From contig JAHZGC010000018.1 in assembly GCA_019421015.1 (NCBI GenBank), forward strand, positions 40,301 through 74,625: a DNA stretch of 34,325 bases, written 5' to 3'. A program made the position numbers and the translations under genes. This document shows positions 8,168-17,124 of this stretch, piece by piece (positions within the stretch are counted from its first letter, which is position 1; every line of letters starts with the position of its first letter). This DNA comes from Coriobacteriaceae bacterium. Its GTDB lineage: Bacteria; Actinomycetota; Coriobacteriia; Coriobacteriales; UMGS124. The notes under the pieces were generated by a model, which was not told the origin of the DNA, made no database searches, and worked only from the letters and a program-made list of their open reading frames with translations.

Positions 8168-10249
8168 CTACAGGTAGAAGAGGATGTCGTTGTAGGTGGG
8201 CAGGGGCCAATACTCCTTCGAGCAGATGGTCTCCATGGCGTCCACGGCCGCGCGCAGGCGGTCCATGGCGGGCAGCACCTCGTCGCGGCACTTGTTAGCG
8301 CGCTCCTGCAGATCCTCGGTGGCCACCATGGCGTCGTGGAGGTCCTTGAGCTCGTCGATGCCGTCGCTAATCTGGTCGGCGCCCTCGCAGAGCTTCTTGA
8401 GCAGTTTGGTCTCGGCGCGGCAGGGGGCGTCCAGGTCCTTCTTGACCGCCAAGTTGGCCGCCACGTCGGCGGCGTAGGCGTTCACGGCCGGCAGGATGAG
8501 GGAGTTCGCCATGTCGAGCATCGTGAGGGTCTCGATGTTGATGAGGTTGGCGTACTGCTCGAGCTTGATCTCGTAGTGGCTGATCGTCTCGACGCGGCTC
8601 ATGACGCCAAAGTCCTCGAGCAGCGAGAGGTTCTTCTCGTCGAGCATCGCCGGGGCGGCGTCGGGCAGCGTGCGCAGGTTTGCAAGGCCGCGCTTGGCCG
8701 CCTCGACGGGCCAGTCGGGGCTGTAGCCATCGCCGTTGAAGATGACGTTCTGGTGGGCGACGAGCTGGTCGCGCACGTACTTCATGGCGTCGGCCTCAAA
8801 GTTCTCGGAGCCCTCCATGGCGTCGGCGAACTCCTTGAGCGTCTTGGCCACGGCGGTGTTGAGGACCATGTTGGGGTCGGAGAGGTTCTGGTTGGAGCCG
8901 GCAGCGCGGAACTCGAACTTGTTGCCCGTGAAGGCGAAGGGCGAGGTGCGGTTGCGGTCGGTGGTGTCCTTGCTCAGGTTGGGGAGCACCGGCACGCCCA
9001 GGTCCATGGACTCCTTGCCGTGGGACTCGTAGTGGGCGTTGTTGATGATGGCCTGCACCACGGCGTTGAGCTGGTCGCCCAGGAAGATCGAGATGATGGC
9101 GGGCGGCGCCTCGTTGGCGCCCAGACGATGGTCGTTGCCGGCCGAGGCCACGCTCACGCGCAGCATGTCCTGGTACTCGTCGACGGCGGCGATGATGCAG
9201 CTCAAGAAGACGAGGAACTGGAGGTTCTCCTCGGGGGTGTCGCCGGGGTCGAGCAGGTTGGTGCCGTCGGCCGCCAGCGACCAGTTGTCGTGCTTGCCCG
9301 AGCCGTTGACGCCGGCAAAGGGCTTCTCGTGCTCCAGGCACACCAGGCCGTGGTGGCTGGCAAGGATCTTCATGAGCTCCATGACCAGCAGGTTGTGGTC
9401 GATGGCGACGTTGGCCTCCTCGAACACGGGTGCGAGCTCGTGCTGGGTGGGGGCGACCTCGTTGTGCTTGGTCTTGGCGGGGATGGCGAGCTTCCAGAGC
9501 TCCTCGTCGAGCTCCTTCATAAAACGGCTCACCGTGGGGCGGATGGCGCCGAAGTAGTGCTCCTCGAGCTCCTGGCCCTTGGCGGGTGCGGCGCCGAAAA
9601 GGGTACGCCCGGTGAGGATGAGGTCGGGGCGCTTGGCGTAGTCCTCCTCCTTGATGAGGAAGTACTCCTGCTCGGGGCCCACGGTGGCGACCACGCGTAC
9701 GGGGTCGCTGCCGAAGAAGCGCAGCACGCGGCGCGCCTGGTTGCTCACGGCGTCCATGGAGCGCAGCAGCGGCGTCTTCTTGTCGAGCGACTCGCCGGTA
9801 TAGCTCACGAAGGCCGTGGGGATGCAGAGCACGTCGTCTTTGATGAAGGCCGGGCTCGTGGGGTCCCAGGCGGTGTAGCCACGCGCCTCGAAGGTGGAGC
9901 GGATGCCGCCGGAGGGGAAGCTCGAGGCGTCGGGCTCGCCCTGGACGAGCTCTTTGCCCGAGAAGGTCATGATGGCGGTGCCGTCGGCCTCGGGGTCGAG
10001 GAAGGAGTCGTGCTTCTCACTCGTGATGCCCGTGAGCGGCTGGAACCAGTGGGTGTAGTGGGTCGCCCCCTGTTCGATCGCCCACTCCTTCATGGCGTGG
10101 GCCACGACGTTGGCCACCTCGATGTCGAGGGGCGCCCCCTCCTTGATGGTCTTGAGCATGGCCTTGTAGGTGACCTTGGGGAGCTTCTCGCGCATCACCT
10201 TCTGGCTGAATACCCTGGTTCCGTAGATCTCGCTCGGATTGACTGCCAT
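8168..10249 (-). CDS. glnN: Glutamine synthetase type III
   Basis: This 693-residue enzyme makes glutamine from glutamate, ammonia and ATP in the cytoplasm. Its length, well above that of type I enzymes (about 450-470), and its sequence match the GSIII (GlnN) class. Recognisable blocks include HYTHWFQPLTG near the N-terminus, the EKHDSFLD segment, GPEQEYFL, the catalytic region GSGKHDNWS, and NRTSPFAFTGNKFEFR. GSIII enzymes form dodecamers of two hexamer rings. The start at ATG 10249 gives the usual MAVNPSEIYG N-terminus; upstream there is no strong Shine-Dalgarno, only the sequence AGAAAGCGAGTG, which is also found before trxB. It stands alone, with a long upstream gap towards polA and the large hairpin just past its stop. 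Confidence 0.95.
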   Translation of the reverse strand: MAVNPSEIYGTRVFSQKVMREKLPKVTYKAMLKTIKEGAPLDIEVANVVAHAMKEWAIEQGATHYTHWFQPLTGITSEKHDSFLDPEADGTAIMTFSGKELVQGEPDASSFPSGGIRSTFEARGYTAWDPTSPAFIKDDVLCIPTAFVSYTGESLDKKTPLLRSMDAVSNQARRVLRFFGSDPVRVVATVGPEQEYFLIKEEDYAKRPDLILTGRTLFGAAPAKGQELEEHYFGAIRPTVSRFMKELDEELWKLAIPAKTKHNEVAPTQHELAPVFEEANVAIDHNLLVMELMKILASHHGLVCLEHEKPFAGVNGSGKHDNWSLAADGTNLLDPGDTPEENLQFLVFLSCIIAAVDEYQDMLRVSVASAGNDHRLGANEAPPAIISIFLGDQLNAVVQAIINNAHYESHGKESMDLGVPVLPNLSKDTTDRNRTSPFAFTGNKFEFRAAGSNQNLSDPNMVLNTAVAKTLKEFADAMEGSENFEADAMKYVRDQLVAHQNVIFNGDGYSPDWPVEAAKRGLANLRTLPDAAPAMLDEKNLSLLEDFGVMSRVETISHYEIKLEQYANLINIETLTMLDMANSLILPAVNAYAADVAANLAVKKDLDAPCRAETKLLKKLCEGADQISDGIDELKDLHDAMVATEDLQERANKCRDEVLPAMDRLRAAVDAMETICSKEYWPLPTYNDILFYL

Positions 10250-10525
10250 GGGTCACACTCGCTTTCTGTAGGGCGGGTCGGTGGCGTGGCGCCTTGGGCG
10301 GCGCGACGGGGACCTTGATGACGGTTCCATAGTCTAGAGGGCCAATGTATCGCATGAGTTACCGTTTGGGTACGCAGCGGTGACTAAACCACAGCTGTAT
10401 CGTTTCTTGGGGGAGAGAACGGCTTGCGGGCCCAAACCGTGCAGGCGTGCCATACTGAACGCTCAACCCTGCGTGTAGACGCCGGTCGAGTACCGGCCTC
10501 TTTACGTCGAACGAGAGGAGTTCCG
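10250..10525. promoter_or_regulatory. Divergent regulatory region glnN / polA
   Basis: This 276-base gap must hold promoters for both genes. On the plus strand TGC-CATACT (10448-10456) looks like an extended -10 for polA, without a clear -35 at standard spacing; GAGAGGAG just before 10526 is its ribosome site. GTTAC-N6-GGTAC at 10358-10373 has the AC-n9-AC layout of actinobacterial GlnR boxes, which would suit nitrogen control of glnN, but a single match can be chance. TGTATCG occurs twice (near 10346 and 10396). No gene or RNA was recognised here. Confidence 0.4.
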
Positions 10526-13492
10526 ATGGCAGAGCCCGAAGAGAGGTCGACGAGCACGGTAGCCGCGGCGCAGCCGGCGTCCGGTGGGACCTACGCCGTC
10601 ATCGACGGCAACTCGCTCATGCACCGGGCGTTCCACGCCATCCCGCCTTCGATGAACGCTCCCGACGGCAGGCCCACCAACGCCTTGTTTGGCTTTGTGA
10701 GCATGCTCATCAAGCTGGTGGAGGAGTTCGGGCCCGACGGCCTTGTCGTGGTGTTCGACAAGGGCCTGCCCCAGGTCCGTATGGACCTGCTTCCTCAGTA
10801 CAAGGCCCAGCGGCCCCCGCGCGACCCCATGCTCTCCGAGCAGTTCCCCATGGTGCGCGCGCTGCTCGAGGCCATGGCCGTGCCCGTCTACGCCGTCGAG
10901 GGCTGGGAGGGCGACGACCTGCTCGGAACCTTGGCGGCCCAGGGGGTCGAGGCCGGCTGCGACATGCTGCTGGTGACCGGGGACCGAGACTCCTATCAGC
11001 TGGCGGGCGACCACGTGCGCATCGTCGCCACCAAGAAGGGAGTCAGCGACGTCGTCGTGTACGGGCCCGCCGAGGTCGCGGAGCTCTACGACGGGGTGAC
11101 CCCCGCCCAGATCCCCGACTTCTACGGCCTTAAGGGCGACTCGAGCGACAACATCCCCGGCGTGCCGGGCATCGGCCCCAAAAAGGCGGCGGCCCTGATC
11201 GTGGAGTACGGCTCGCTCGACGAGGTCTTGGCCCGCGCCGACGAGATCAAGGGCAAGATGGGCCAGAGCATCCGCGACCACGTGGACGACGCGCTTGTTT
11301 CGCGCGAGGTGGCCGTCATCCGCCAGGACGCCCCGGTCTCCTTCGACGCCGAGGCCGCCCGCTGGCCCCAGTTCGACCGCGGAGTGCTCGAGAAAGCCTT
11401 CGACGAGCTTGGGTTCACCGCGCTCAAACGCCGTATGCTCGCCCTGGGCGAGCCTGCCGACGTACCTGCGGCGGGTGCGGGGGGCACGGCCGGCCCCCTG
11501 GCACCCGAGCTGCCCGACGAGCCCCTGGAGGGCCCCGCCGCCCGCGAGGCCCTCGAACGTGCGGTCGCCGCAGGGGGCTGGCTCGGCGTCCATGTCGACG
11601 ACGGTGCGGCGGAAGGGACGCTCTTCGGGCTGGACACCACCGTCTGGGTCGCCGTGGACGCGGGCTGGGAGCTTTCCGTGGCGGCGCCGGACCGTCTGCC
11701 GGGGCTTGCCGTGGAAGAGAGCGAGGAGGTCGAGGCGTCGCTGCCCGCGGTGCCCCTGACCGCCTCCAGCGTCGACGGTGTCCCGATCCCGGCCGGCGCC
11801 CCCTCGGGAACCCAGGCGCGCGTCCTGTGCTTCAAGGGCGACGACGCGCTGGAGGCGCTCGCCTTGGCCTACGGGTCGGGCCGCGTCTCGTCGTTCTCGG
11901 TCAAAGACGACCTGCACCGCCTCGACCCCGTGGACTCCTCCGAGAAGCGCCTGCTCGACGCCGGAGCTCTCGACCCCTCCTCGATGTTCGATGTTGCCGT
12001 GGCCGCGTACCTGCTCGACTCGAACCGTTCCGACTACACCCCCGCGGGGCTTGTGAACTCCTATCTGCCCTGGTCGCTGCCCGACCTCGTCTACCCCCAG
12101 GGCGAGCCGGTACCGCGACGCGGTCGGGCGACGCGCGCCGCCTCCGTGCCGGAGCCCGAGTCGGTTGCGCGGCGCGGCGTCGCCTGTGCCTGCGCAGCCC
12201 TCGTCCTGCGCTCCCAGCTCTCGGTGATGCTGGCTGCCGACGGTTCGGCAGGCTGCATGGGCGCCATCGAGATGCCCCTGGTGCCCTGCCTGGTCATCCT
12301 CGAGCGCAACGGCATGAACGTGAGCACGGCGCGCCTTAAAGAGCTCTCGGCGGAGCTCGACGGCCAGATATCGACCATCAAGGGGCGTATCTTCTCGGCC
12401 GCGGGGGAGGAGTTCAACATCGACTCGCCGGCCCAGCTCTCCCGGGTGCTCTTCGAGACGCTCGGCCTGCCGACCAACGATCCCGACACCGGCCGGCCCC
12501 TCAAGAAGACCAAGACCGGCTTCTATTCAACCAACGCCAAGATGCTCGAGAGCTTTGCCCAGACCGAGCAGGTGGTGGCCGACGTGCTCGAGTACCGCGA
12601 GCGCGTCAAGATCAAGAGCACCTACCTCGACGCGCTGCCCCTCCAGGTGCTGGGGGACGGGCGGGTCCACACCTCGTACAACCAGACGGTGACGGCGACG
12701 GGGCGCCTGTCGTCCTCGAACCCCAACCTGCAGAACATCCCCGTGCGCAGCGACCTCGGCCGCATGGTGCGCACGGCCTTTGTGCCCGCCTCGGGGGACT
12801 CGGTGATCCTCTCCTGCGACTACTCGCAGATCGAGCTGCGGCTGCTCGCGCACCTCTCGGCCGACCCGGGCCTCGTGGACGCCTTCACCAACGGCGAGGA
12901 CTTCCACTCCGAGACCGCTGCGCGCGTGTTCGGCATCGATCCCGCCGAGGTGACGCCCGACCAGCGTAGCCGCGCCAAGGCGGTCAACTTCGGCATCGTG
13001 TACGGCCAGACGGCCTGGGGGCTCTCGCAGTCGCTCAAGATCTCTGCGGGAGAGGCCCAGGATATGATCGACCGCTACTACGCCACCTACCCCGGTGTGC
13101 GCGGCTACCTCGACTCCCAGGTGTCCTTTGCCCGGGCCCACGGGTGGGTTGCCACCATGTTCGGCCGCAAGCGCCATGTGCCCGACATCTACTCGCGGGT
13201 GCCCAACGTCAAGCAGTTTGCGGAGCGCACCGCCATGAACCACCCCATGCAGGGCTCGGCCGCCGACATCATCAAGCTGGCCATGGGGAAGGTCCAGCGC
13301 CGTTTGGTGGAGGAGGGGTTTGCGGCCCGTATGATCGTGCAGGTCCACGACGAGCTCGACTTCGACTGCCCCAAGGACGAGGTCGAGGCGCTCGGGGCCA
13401 TGGTCAAAGAGGTCATGGAGAACGTCGTGGAGCTGCGGGTCCCCCTCATCGTGTCGTGCGAGACGGGGGCCAACTGGGCCGAGGCCAAGTAG
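10526..13492 (+). CDS. polA: DNA polymerase I
   Basis: This 988-residue enzyme fills gaps and removes RNA primers in replication and repair. Residues about 23-300 are the 5'-3' exonuclease, with DGNSLMHRAFHA and the acidic LLVTGDRDSYQL block followed by the helix-hairpin-helix GVPGIGPKKAA. Residues about 590-988 are the family A polymerase: motif A DYSQIELRLLAH (about 764), motif B RSRAKAVNFGIVYGQT (about 813) and motif C VHDELDFD (about 939). The middle section (about 330-560) is Ala/Gly/Pro rich and does not show the DTET-type Exo I motif of proofreading enzymes, so the 3'-5' exonuclease is probably inactive. The frame opens at 10424, but ATG 10526 has a GAGGAG ribosome site and gives the expected N-terminus. 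The MATE gene starts three bases after the stop. Confidence 0.95.
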   Translation: MAEPEERSTSTVAAAQPASGGTYAVIDGNSLMHRAFHAIPPSMNAPDGRPTNALFGFVSMLIKLVEEFGPDGLVVVFDKGLPQVRMDLLPQYKAQRPPRDPMLSEQFPMVRALLEAMAVPVYAVEGWEGDDLLGTLAAQGVEAGCDMLLVTGDRDSYQLAGDHVRIVATKKGVSDVVVYGPAEVAELYDGVTPAQIPDFYGLKGDSSDNIPGVPGIGPKKAAALIVEYGSLDEVLARADEIKGKMGQSIRDHVDDALVSREVAVIRQDAPVSFDAEAARWPQFDRGVLEKAFDELGFTALKRRMLALGEPADVPAAGAGGTAGPLAPELPDEPLEGPAAREALERAVAAGGWLGVHVDDGAAEGTLFGLDTTVWVAVDAGWELSVAAPDRLPGLAVEESEEVEASLPAVPLTASSVDGVPIPAGAPSGTQARVLCFKGDDALEALALAYGSGRVSSFSVKDDLHRLDPVDSSEKRLLDAGALDPSSMFDVAVAAYLLDSNRSDYTPAGLVNSYLPWSLPDLVYPQGEPVPRRGRATRAASVPEPESVARRGVACACAALVLRSQLSVMLAADGSAGCMGAIEMPLVPCLVILERNGMNVSTARLKELSAELDGQISTIKGRIFSAAGEEFNIDSPAQLSRVLFETLGLPTNDPDTGRPLKKTKTGFYSTNAKMLESFAQTEQVVADVLEYRERVKIKSTYLDALPLQVLGDGRVHTSYNQTVTATGRLSSSNPNLQNIPVRSDLGRMVRTAFVPASGDSVILSCDYSQIELRLLAHLSADPGLVDAFTNGEDFHSETAARVFGIDPAEVTPDQRSRAKAVNFGIVYGQTAWGLSQSLKISAGEAQDMIDRYYATYPGVRGYLDSQVSFARAHGWVATMFGRKRHVPDIYSRVPNVKQFAERTAMNHPMQGSAADIIKLAMGKVQRRLVEEGFAARMIVQVHDELDFDCPKDEVEALGAMVKEVMENVVELRVPLIVSCETGANWAEAK

Positions 13493-13495
13493 GCC

Positions 13496-14887
13496 ATGGA
13501 CCAGGGTCAGGCCCGGGCGGCGCTGGGGACGGGCGGCGTCGACGTGTTCAAGCTGAGCGTGCCCATGTTCGTCGAGCTGCTCATGCAGTTCACGGTGGGC
13601 TATGTTGACCAGCTCATGCTGAGTCACCTGGGCCTGGGGCCTGCGGCGGCGGTGGGCAACGCGTTGCAGATCATCAACCTCATAACGGTCATGCTGAGCG
13701 CCATGGCGAGCGCCTCCACGGTGCTCGTCACGCGTGCCCTGGGGGCCGGGCGCGACCGGTTGGTCAACGAGATCGCGACCGTGGCCCTGGCCACGAACAT
13801 CCTCCTGGCCGTGGCGGTGACGATTGCGGTGTTCGCCCTCTGGCCCCAGGTCTTCTCGTTGCTCAACGTCGGTGAAGACATCTACGCCATGAGCCGGACC
13901 TTCCTGCTCATCGTGGTGGCGACCACGCCGCTACAGGGCGTCTACCTGGCGCTCACGGCGCTTCTGCGCAGCTACGGGCGGGTCGCGGACGTCATGGTGG
14001 CCGGCGTGCTGGGCAACGTGGCGAACATCGCCTGCTGCGTCGTGCTCGTGAACGGCGTCGAGCCCCTCGGGATACCTGCCCTGGGCCTTGTGGGCTCCGC
14101 GGCCTCGCTGGTGGTGGCACGGCTGGCGATGCCCCTTGCGGCGCTGGCGTTCTTTGTGCGGCACACCCCCGTGCGCCCGCGTCTTGCAGACCTTGCCCCC
14201 TTTCCGCGGCGCACCTTTGCCCAGATGCTCGGTATCGGCGTCCCCTCGAGCGGGGAGCAGTTCTCCTACGACCTGTCCCAAACCGTGATCCTCGCCTTTG
14301 TGAACACGCTCGGGAGCGCTGTGGTGACGGTCCGGGTGTACTGCAACATGTGTGCAAACGTTGCCTACCTCTATTCGATCGCGGTTTCCCAGGCCACCCA
14401 GATCGTGATCGGCTACCTGTTCGGCCAGGGGAGGCCCGGACCTATCCCGCGGCGCGTGTGGACGGCCAACGCCATCGCCATCGCGGTGTCGGTGAGCGTG
14501 ACCGTGCTGCTCTGGCTCAACTCCGACAAGATCTTTGGCCTGGTGACGGACGACCCCTCCGTCTGGGCCCTGGGCCATACGATTCTGGGCATCGAGATCT
14601 TCCTCGAGGTCGGCCGCTCGCTCAACATCGTGTTCGTGCGTTCCCTCATCGCCTTGGGCGACATCAGGACGCCGGTCATCGCCAACATCGTGAGCTCATG
14701 GACCGTGGGCGTGGGCGGTTCCTGGCTGCTCGGCATCCACCTCGGTTGGGGTCTTGCCGGAATGTGGGTCGCCATGGCCGCCGACGAGTGGCTCCGCGGT
14801 ATATTCTTTGCCGTGAAGTTCGCCGCGGGATCGTGGCGCAAGAACGTCCCCGCGGGCCGTGAGGCGGGGGAGGAGGGGGTTTCGTGA
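13496..14887 (+). CDS. MATE-family multidrug/metabolite efflux transporter
   Basis: The product is a 463-residue membrane protein of the MATE group, with two homologous halves and about 12 hydrophobic helices. The N-terminal half shows the typical P-x-x-x-E-x-L-x-x-x-x-x-x-x-x-D pattern (PMFVELLMQFTVGYVDQLML), and a GA-x-x-x-A equivalent appears in VTRALGAGRD. MATE proteins export cationic drugs or metabolites using a Na+ or H+ gradient; the substrate is unknown here. ATG 13496 lies three bases after the polA stop with only a weak GAGG upstream, so translation is probably coupled to polA. The 3' end overlaps the next transporter gene by four bases, so polA, this gene and the EamA gene form one transcription unit. 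Confidence 0.9.
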   Translation: MDQGQARAALGTGGVDVFKLSVPMFVELLMQFTVGYVDQLMLSHLGLGPAAAVGNALQIINLITVMLSAMASASTVLVTRALGAGRDRLVNEIATVALATNILLAVAVTIAVFALWPQVFSLLNVGEDIYAMSRTFLLIVVATTPLQGVYLALTALLRSYGRVADVMVAGVLGNVANIACCVVLVNGVEPLGIPALGLVGSAASLVVARLAMPLAALAFFVRHTPVRPRLADLAPFPRRTFAQMLGIGVPSSGEQFSYDLSQTVILAFVNTLGSAVVTVRVYCNMCANVAYLYSIAVSQATQIVIGYLFGQGRPGPIPRRVWTANAIAIAVSVSVTVLLWLNSDKIFGLVTDDPSVWALGHTILGIEIFLEVGRSLNIVFVRSLIALGDIRTPVIANIVSSWTVGVGGSWLLGIHLGWGLAGMWVAMAADEWLRGIFFAVKFAAGSWRKNVPAGREAGEEGVS

Positions 14888-15804
14888 AATCCGTGGCCGC
14901 ACAGCCGTCTTCGACCGTCACCGGCAGGCACCTGGGGTTGGGCATCGTGCTGACCCTTGTGGGGGCTGTGGGCTGGGGTTTCTCCGGCACCTGCGCCCAG
15001 CTGTTGTTCTCGCGCCCCGAGTACGGCGTCACGCCCCAGTGGGTCGTGTGCGTGCGCTCGGTGCTTGCCGCCGTCTTCTTTCTGTGCGTGGCGCTCGTGC
15101 GCGACCGCCACCGGCTGTTCGCTGTGATGAGAAGCCCCAAGGCCGTCGGGTCGATGTTCGTGTTCGGCGTGTTCGGGATCATGCTGTGCCAGGTGTGCTA
15201 CCTGTTCGCCATCCAGGCGAGCAACGCCGGCACGGCTACGGTCCTGCAGTCACTCAACCTGCTCATCATCCTTGTGGTCGTGTGCGCTCGCCTGCGCAGG
15301 CGTCCCACGGTTAAGGAATGCGTCGGTGTGGCCCTGGCCCTGGTCGGCACCTACCTGGTGTCTACCCACGGATCGCCCACGGGGCTTGCCATCAGCCCGC
15401 AGGCGTTGGGCTGGGGGCTGGCGACCGCCGTCGCGGCGGCACTTTACACGCTTTTGCCCGGCAAGCTGCTCTACGAGCACGGCAGCATCGTGACCACGGG
15501 CATGGCCATGGCCACGGCGGGTCTGGTGAGCTGCCTTGCATTCAGGCCCTGGGAGATCGAGGTGCACCTTGACCTCGAGGGCTATGCCGTGGTGGCGGCC
15601 ATCGTCGTCGTGGGCACCATCGTCTCGTTCCTGTGCTTCTTGAACGGCGTGAAGCTGGTGGGCAGCATGCTCGCCGGGCTGCTCGGTTGCGCAGAGCCGG
15701 TTACGGCCTGTGTGCTTTCGGTCGTGTGGCTTGGCACGGTGTTCATGCCGGTCGACGTGGTGGGCATCGCCATGATCATCGTCATGATGGTGCTGATGAG
15801 CTAG
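14884..15804 (+). CDS. EamA/DMT-family permease
   Basis: This 306-residue protein has ten predicted membrane helices in two EamA repeats, the drug/metabolite transporter plan. The first repeat includes GWGFSGTCAQLLF and the sixth-helix region has GWGLATAVAAALYTLLPGKL. Such proteins export or import small metabolites; specificity cannot be predicted. The GTG start at 14884 overlaps the MATE stop (GTGA) and is preceded by a strong GGAGGAGG ribosome site, arguing for coupled translation. The 3' end overlaps the convergent anti-sigma gene by 23 bases, with no terminator visible between them. Confidence 0.88.
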   Translation: MKSVAAQPSSTVTGRHLGLGIVLTLVGAVGWGFSGTCAQLLFSRPEYGVTPQWVVCVRSVLAAVFFLCVALVRDRHRLFAVMRSPKAVGSMFVFGVFGIMLCQVCYLFAIQASNAGTATVLQSLNLLIILVVVCARLRRRPTVKECVGVALALVGTYLVSTHGSPTGLAISPQALGWGLATAVAAALYTLLPGKLLYEHGSIVTTGMAMATAGLVSCLAFRPWEIEVHLDLEGYAVVAAIVVVGTIVSFLCFLNGVKLVGSMLAGLLGCAEPVTACVLSVVWLGTVFMPVDVVGIAMIIVMMVLMS

Positions 15805-16609
15805 ACGTCTGGCCGTGTCGCCATCCCTGTCCCTGCTTTGGGCCCGCGCCTTGGCCTGCGTGTTGGCCGCGCCCGTGGCCCTGACCCATGGCGCCGCTCG
15901 AGCCGTCGTGGCCGCCTTCGAGTTCGGAAAGAAGCTGACGCAGCTCCCACATGGGCATTGTTCGGCACTCCTCGACGGTCAGGGACGGGTCGAGGGCGTT
16001 CAGCTGCAAGAAGACCTGGTAGCGCGCCACGCCCATGTCGGCGTCGCGGGCCTGCTGGCGCACCTCGTCGCTGACGGCCGAGCAGGTGGAGCCCCGGCCG
16101 AACGCCGCAGCCGCCGACTCGCAGTCGCCCAACAGCTCGTTGCGCTGGGCGTCACCGCCGCACACGGCGACGATCGAGACCGCCGAGCCGCCGCTCACGG
16201 CCTGCCGGGCCCCGGCGTCGTCGGCAAGGGCGCAGAGCGCCTCGGAGCACGACTTTCCCATGAGGTCGAGGCCGTCGATGGCGGAGGCCGCCGAAGGGTC
16301 GGCACAGGCCACGCGCACCACGTTGCCCCAGCGGTTCAGGCCGAGTTCGACCGTGGCCGCGCCGTCGATCTCTATCTGGGCTGTCTCGGCAGCGAGGGCG
16401 AGGCCTCCCGTGCCCAGTGCTCCCACCGCCAGGCAGGCGGCCATGAGCTGGACGAAGCGGCGGCGGGGGAGCTTGAGGGGTCGCGGCGGCTTTTGGGCGG
16501 ATCGGGCCTGTTCGACCAGGGCGAGCGTGCGCTCGACTGCGTCCTGCGGCATCGTCTCGTTGGCCAGGAGACGCTCGAGGCTCTGCTCGACGGCATCGCG
16601 TTCGGTCAC
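15782..16609 (-). CDS. RsgI-like membrane anti-sigma factor
   Basis: This 275-residue protein is the likely partner of the sigma factor just upstream. Residues 1-50 are cytoplasmic, with a helical segment and a basic RRR end; residues about 51-74 form one membrane helix. Residues about 77-135 match the RsgI middle domain: a VELGLNRWGNVV strand pair followed by IDGLDLMGKSCSEAL. Residues about 191-230 match a C-terminal helical element seen in RsgI-like proteins (LNALDPSLTVEEC, then a Met-x-x-ELRQLL helix). Residues 232-268 are a Gly/Gln/His-rich tail. Classical RsgI has DINPS-(I/V)-EL, but here the site reads IDGAATVEL, so the Asn-Pro pair is absent. The GTG start at 16609 overlaps the sigma stop and has GGAGGTG upstream; a longer open frame from 16783 has neither. 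Residues 77-135 are the firmest part of the call. Confidence 0.75.
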   Translation of the reverse strand: MTERDAVEQSLERLLANETMPQDAVERTLALVEQARSAQKPPRPLKLPRRRFVQLMAACLAVGALGTGGLALAAETAQIEIDGAATVELGLNRWGNVVRVACADPSAASAIDGLDLMGKSCSEALCALADDAGARQAVSGGSAVSIVAVCGGDAQRNELLGDCESAAAAFGRGSTCSAVSDEVRQQARDADMGVARYQVFLQLNALDPSLTVEECRTMPMWELRQLLSELEGGHDGSSGAMGQGHGRGQHAGQGAGPKQGQGWRHGQTSSSSAPS

Positions 16610-17091
16610 GACAGCACCTCCTTCAGGCGCTTTTTTGCCCGGGCGACCCACGAGTACACCGTGTTGACGGGCGCTTGCATCAGAGATGAGACTTCCACGG
16701 CGGAGTACCCTTCGCAGGCGGTGAGGTAGAGCGCCTCCCGCTGCTCGCCGGGCAGCTGGTCCAGGGCCTCGGCCACTTCCCACAGGGCTGCCTCAGGCTG
16801 TTCTGAAAGCTCGACGGCCGGCTGGAGCGCCAAGGCGTCCTCTGCGCCCTCTGCCTGGGGGGCACGAGCGCGCAGCGTGTCGATGCAGCGGTTCGTCGCA
16901 ACCCGAATCAGCCACGCCTTGCGGTGCTCCTCGTCGTTGAAGACCACCGTATCGTGGGTTGCGTAGGCAAGGAACGTCTCCTGGAGCATGTCCTGGGCGT
17001 CCGCGCGCGAGCCCATGCGCAGCAGGCATGCGCGCCATACGGCGTCGCCGTGGGCTTTCATGGTGTTCTCGATGTCTGTGTTGCTGCGCAT
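16606..17091 (-). CDS. ECF-type RNA polymerase sigma factor
   Basis: This 161-residue protein has only sigma regions 2 and 4, as in extracytoplasmic-function sigma factors. Region 2 is seen in the ADAQDMLQETFLAY and HRKAWLIRVATNRCID segments (about residues 28-75). Region 4 is seen in LDQLPGEQREALYLTACEGYSAVEVSSLM followed by NTVYSWVARAKKRL, the DNA-recognition helix (about 110-155). It would direct RNA polymerase to its own promoters when released from the anti-sigma factor encoded next, with which it overlaps by four bases (stop TGA inside GTGA). ATG 17091 lies 33 bases after the small secreted-protein gene. There is no strong ribosome site; TATAGT stands just before the start and could be a -10 for a near-leaderless transcript. 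Confidence 0.92.
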   Translation of the reverse strand: MRSNTDIENTMKAHGDAVWRACLLRMGSRADAQDMLQETFLAYATHDTVVFNDEEHRKAWLIRVATNRCIDTLRARAPQAEGAEDALALQPAVELSEQPEAALWEVAEALDQLPGEQREALYLTACEGYSAVEVSSLMQAPVNTVYSWVARAKKRLKEVLS

Positions 17092-17124
17092 GGGAGCACT
17101 ATAGCGCGTTGGGTTGCGTGGGGT

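Noticed and set aside
8117..10318. 733-codon plus-strand frame opposite glnN
   Set aside because: GC-driven antisense shadow of a clearly conserved enzyme gene; composition is unlike a protein.
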